Assembly (NCBI GenBank): GCA_017537925.1
Contig: JAFYJW010000056.1
Coordinates: 1 to 51,823, forward strand
Reading direction: 5' to 3'
DNA length: 51,823 nt
Source: Synergistes sp.
Lineage (GTDB): Bacteria > Synergistota > Synergistia > Synergistales > Synergistaceae
Shown here piece by piece: positions 49,456 to 51,823 of this stretch. The notes below the pieces were generated by a model. That model did not search any database. It was given only the letters and a program-made list of their open reading frames with translations, and was not told the DNA's origin. Made by a program: the position numbers and the translations under genes. Within the stretch, counting starts at the first letter, position 1. Each line of letters opens with the position of its first letter.

Positions 49456-50210
49456 AAGGCCTTTTGGAATGCGACGGCGGCAAAGGCGTGATATATGCCG
49501 TCAATCCGTCGCTTAAAGTGATCATAGCTTTTGCTGCCGGTATGTCCGCATTTGCGGTAAAAAGTATCTCCGGGGCGCTGTTCATCGCGCTTTTTACAAT
49601 TGCTGCGGCGTACTTTTCCGGCCTGGGGAAGAAAGCCGTCTCCACGGCGCTCCTGATCGCCAAAATATCGATTCTGTTTTTTGTGATCCAGCTTTTGTGC
49701 GTGAGAAGGGGAAACCCGATTCTGAATCTCGGCTTTTTCAGCATAACGGACGCTGGCCTATATTATGCAGTTATGATGGCGTTGAAGCTTATAGCCGCGT
49801 CGCTGCCGCTCGTGCTTGTGCTTTCGGCGACAAAGCGCAGCGATCTCGCAAATTCTCTGGTGTATAACCTACACATTCCATTTAAATATGCTTTTGCGCT
49901 GACAACGACTCTTAATTTCATACCGGGGCTCGCCTCTGAAATGGCACAGGTAATGGAGGCGCAAAAAGCGCGCGGCGTAGATTTTGAGATCAAAAACCCG
50001 ATAAAAAAGGCCGCTCTTATAGTGCCTCTCTGTCTGCCTCTGATGCTGTCGTGCGTCCGACGCACGGAAAACAGCGCGATAGCGGCGCAGCTGCGCGGCT
50101 TTGAGCTCCGCGGGCGCGGCAGCGCTTATAAAAAGTATCCTCTCGGCATGAAGGATGCGATCGCCGTTCTTGCATGCGCAGTCGTACTGTCGGCCGCGTT
50201 TATCCTGTAA
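49452..50210 (+). CDS. ECF transporter transmembrane component EcfT
   Basis: 252 aa with about five predicted helices. Two coupling-helix motifs with Ala-Arg-Gly are seen, AQKARGVDFE and AAQLRGFELRG; they touch the two ATPases. It links the S component to energy. The TrpP-A-A'-T set is a dedicated (group I) ECF module rather than one shared by many S components. No clear terminator follows before the ompH promoter. Confidence 0.9.
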   Translation: MKGLLECDGGKGVIYAVNPSLKVIIAFAAGMSAFAVKSISGALFIALFTIAAAYFSGLGKKAVSTALLIAKISILFFVIQLLCVRRGNPILNLGFFSITDAGLYYAVMMALKLIAASLPLVLVLSATKRSDLANSLVYNLHIPFKYAFALTTTLNFIPGLASEMAQVMEAQKARGVDFEIKNPIKKAALIVPLCLPLMLSCVRRTENSAIAAQLRGFELRGRGSAYKKYPLGMKDAIAVLACAVVLSAAFIL

Positions 50211-50342
50211 AGCATGGCGCTCTGCCGAATAGATCGTCCGCCTGATTCTGCGAATCTCTTTTGCGCGCCCTGAAAGCGCAATTAACACAAAAAACACAAA
50301 TAAAAAACACAAAACGAACACAAAAGGAGCTTTTTTTATTGG

Positions 50343-50371
50343 TAGACTTTATGCAGGAAAGATTGTAAAAT
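50343..50371 (+). promoter_or_regulatory. Promoter of the OmpH/Skp gene
   Basis: TAGACT (50343-50348), 17-bp spacer, TAAAAT (50366-50371). Upstream lies an A/C-rich stretch (50284-50327) almost without G that may act as an UP-like element. Confidence 0.65.
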
Positions 50372-50438
50372 ATCCGCGTTAGGCAGATAAAGTTTATTTG
50401 AGCAAACCGTTGCACAGAATCAAGAGGAGGATATTGTA

Positions 50439-50867
50439 ATGATTTCAAAGAAGACAATAATCGCATCAGTTACCGCAGCAGCCGCAACACTTCTTATGGC
50501 CGGCGCCGTTTTTGCGGCCGACGCTGTCGGTACGATAACCACACAGAAGATAATGTTCCAGCATCCTAAGTTTGAGCAGGTACAGAAGCAGCTTAAGGAC
50601 ATATCTGCCACGAAGCAGAAGGAAGCTCAGAGCGCCATAGACAAGGAGACCGACGATAAGAAAAAGGCTCAGATATACCAGTCTAAGCGCCAGGAACTTG
50701 CAGTGGAAGAGCAGAAGCTTATGGATCCTATCTTCAAGGATATCAATCTGGCGATAAGGACCGTAGCAAACCAGAAAAAGCTTACCGTGATCGTAGATAA
50801 GGAAGCGGTCTTTTTCGGAGGCGTTGATATAACGGACGACGTCATAGCCGAGCTTAAAAAGAAATAA
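50439..50867 (+). CDS. OmpH/Skp-family periplasmic chaperone
   Basis: 142 aa; GAGGAGG before the ATG. The signal peptide covers 1-27 (cut near FAA). VGTITTQKIMFQHPKFEQVQKQL begins the mature chain, followed by a long coiled coil (about 50-105) rich in Lys, Gln and Asp and a final VDITDDVIAELKKK, all typical of Skp. It holds outer-membrane proteins for the BAM complex. It has its own promoter and terminator. Confidence 0.92.
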   Translation: MISKKTIIASVTAAAATLLMAGAVFAADAVGTITTQKIMFQHPKFEQVQKQLKDISATKQKEAQSAIDKETDDKKKAQIYQSKRQELAVEEQKLMDPIFKDINLAIRTVANQKKLTVIVDKEAVFFGGVDITDDVIAELKKK

Positions 50868-50892
50868 CCAATAAACATATCGTGAGCTTTTC

Positions 50893-50925
50893 GGCGGTTT
50901 CCTTTACGGGAGCCGCCTTTTTTTA
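50893..50925 (+). terminator. Terminator of the OmpH/Skp gene
   Basis: GGCGG (50893-50897) and CCGCC (50913-50917) with inner TCC/GGA pairs, then a run of T residues. Confidence 0.75.
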
Positions 50926-51032
50926 TCTCTCTGTGCTATACTGCAGACGGAAGGATATATTTCGCATATCCGCGCGGCTATTGCCTTTGGAGGATATGCG
51001 CCGACCTTAAAAGCATTGTGGAGGTGTTTTTT

Positions 51033-51530
51033 GTGTCCGAGGAGCTCAGTTTAAAAATCGTGCAGGCGGATATACCGGAAGACAGCAACGTTATTGTAGG
51101 GCAGAGCCATTTTATAAAAACGGTCGAAGATCTGTATGAGGCGATGGTAACGTCCGCGCCGTGCATTGAATTCGGCATAGCGTTCTGCGAGGCGTCGGGA
51201 GACTGCCTTATCCGCCATGACGGAAACAATAAGGATATGGAGCAGGCGGCTGTCGAAAACGCGAAAAAGATAAATGCTGGACATGTCTTTGTCATCGCAA
51301 TGCGCGGAGGTTATCCGATCAATGTTCTGAACCGTATCAAGGATACGCAGGAAGTCTGCCGGATATTTGCTGCGACAGCAAATCCTCTGCAGATCGTCAT
51401 TGCTGAGAGCGCGCAGGGAAGAGGCGTGCTCGGGGTAATAGACGGCTTTGTGACAAAGGGCGTCGAGAAAGAGGAAGACGCGTCTTCGCGCGTAGCGCTC
51501 CTGCGCGATATTATCGGATATAAGAGATAG
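51033..51530 (+). CDS. Adenosine-specific kinase family protein
   Basis: 165 aa from the GTG at 51033, chosen because GGAGGTG (51020-51026) lies 6 nt upstream; a GTG at 51018 would add five residues. The sequence resembles the archaeal/bacterial adenosine-specific kinase family (PF04008): [11 protein letters not shown]-like start, [20 protein letters not shown] and RGVLGVIDG. It may phosphorylate adenosine to AMP in salvage; activity is inferred from similarity recalled without search. Terminator follows at 51561. Confidence 0.82.
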   Translation: MSEELSLKIVQADIPEDSNVIVGQSHFIKTVEDLYEAMVTSAPCIEFGIAFCEASGDCLIRHDGNNKDMEQAAVENAKKINAGHVFVIAMRGGYPINVLNRIKDTQEVCRIFAATANPLQIVIAESAQGRGVLGVIDGFVTKGVEKEEDASSRVALLRDIIGYKR

Positions 51531-51560
51531 TAAGGTAGCGCATTATACGGATATCTGATA

Positions 51561-51589
51561 AAACGGCGGCGCATTTTGCCGCCGTTTTT
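51561..51589 (+). terminator. Terminator of the adenosine-kinase-like gene
   Basis: AAACGGCGGC and GCCGCCGTTT form a perfect 10-bp stem with a 7-nt loop and trailing Ts. Confidence 0.88.
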
Positions 51590-51633
51590 GCATGCCTCCT
51601 GCCGGCAATTTTAATGGAGATCGTTCCTGCTTA

Positions 51634-51662
51634 TTGTTAAAAAACGAATTTTGTGTTATTAT
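51634..51662 (+). promoter_or_regulatory. Promoter of the NifH-like gene leader
   Basis: TTGTTA (51634-51639), 17-bp spacer, TATTAT (51657-51662). The predicted start near 51669 gives a leader of about 127 nt. Confidence 0.7.
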
Positions 51663-51668
51663 TCACAA

Positions 51669-51795
51669 ATAGCAAAATATCGTCCTGATTTGGCAATGAT
51701 TCGTTCGGAGTCGGAAGGCGTGTGTTCTGCAAGGCATATCTGCGTTGTCGCCTTCCGCTTTCGGCGGAAGGCTTTTTTATTATGGGGGGCTGCAA
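51669..51795 (+). ncRNA. Attenuator-type leader before the NifH-like gene
   Basis: CGGAAGGCG (51712-51720) is perfectly complementary to CGCCTTCCG (51749-51757). The same right-hand segment GCCTTCCG (51750-51757) also pairs perfectly with CGGAAGGC (51765-51772), which is followed by TTTTTT (51773-51778). The two stems exclude each other: the first is an antiterminator, the second an intrinsic terminator 18 nt before the GTG. It could be a riboswitch, peptide attenuator or protein-bound leader; no known class was recognised. Confidence 0.7.
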
Positions 51796-51823
51796 GTGAT
51801 AAAAATTGCTATCTATGGCAAAG
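51796..51823 (+). CDS. NifH-like (nitrogenase iron protein family) ATPase, 5' end
   Basis: GTG start with GGGGGG at 51784-51789. The first nine codons read MIKIAIYGK, the conserved N-terminus of NifH/BchL/CfbC-type ATPases, which goes on to GGIGKST. The gene is cut by the window edge, so true nitrogenase reductase cannot be separated from nitrogenase-like relatives (methylthio-alkane reductase, cofactor F430 synthesis, chlorophyll synthesis). Confidence 0.65.

Noticed and set aside
51669-51730. Glutamine (glnA) riboswitch before the NifH-like gene
   Set aside because: CGTTC and GGAAG segments occur, but the GUAGG part and the expected pairing are missing.

Overview
The window (about 55% G+C) looks like a chromosomal segment of an anaerobic diderm bacterium with Clostridia-like gene control. 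Outer-membrane genes (a FadL-type porin, TolC, a Skp/OmpH chaperone) show a double membrane. They sit beside strong AGGAGG ribosome sites, a tryptophan T-box leader, an ECF transporter and a DUF3343 protein. This mix fits Synergistota (a Cloacibacillus/Synergistes-like organism). That assignment is inference from gene content; no 16S gene is present.

1-2.95 kb is the right end of a prophage: tail-fibre/baseplate genes, then a lysis module (31-aa membrane peptide, XhlA-like protein, GH108 muramidase with a cell-wall-binding tail), ending at a tRNA-Val gene whose 3' end faces the phage and is the probable attachment site. 3-11.2 kb holds a DMT exporter, an orphan Eco57I/TaqI-type DNA adenine methyltransferase with an unusual NPPH motif, a metallo-beta-lactamase (MBL)-fold protein, a YgjP metallopeptidase, a YgiQ radical-SAM protein and glycerate 2-kinase. 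11.3-12.05 kb is a seven-tRNA operon made partly by a 299-bp tandem duplication (Gly-Phe-Asp twice, plus Val) behind a consensus promoter.

12.3-19.3 kb: diaminopropionate ammonia-lyase, an iron-sulfur flavoprotein, a tightly coupled MBL hydrolase + ABC ATPase + permease set without a binding protein, a flavin reductase with a small zinc-ribbon protein, TatD, and a ferredoxin transcribed together with a tRNA-Met/Ile2-like gene. 19.4-20.0 kb is a gene-poor block of nested hairpins and CATGAATTG repeats. 20-29.5 kb: a P2-type cation ATPase with a structured, terminator-bearing leader, a DUF486 protein, LysR regulator, ATP-PEP carboxykinase, UPF0173 hydrolase, a FadL porin and an Rrf2 regulator. 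29.6-39 kb: DUF815 AAA ATPase (with a possible -1 frameshift extension), TypA/BipA, Ppx/GppA, DUF3343, CLC channel plus a coupled small membrane protein, GNAT, a zinc-ribbon protein and DUF3084.

39-45.7 kb is one six-gene operon: OmpR-type regulator, sensor kinase, TolC, MacA-like adaptor, MacB-like ATPase and MacB-like permease, i.e. a self-regulated tripartite efflux pump. After a tRNA-Cys gene and a gene-poor stretch, 46.8-50.2 kb is a Trp T-box leader followed by a complete tryptophan-type ECF transporter (S, A, A', T). The window ends with OmpH/Skp, an adenosine-specific-kinase family protein, and the first nine codons of a NifH-like ATPase behind a leader with perfectly exclusive antiterminator and terminator hairpins. 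That leader and gene are the most interesting lead.
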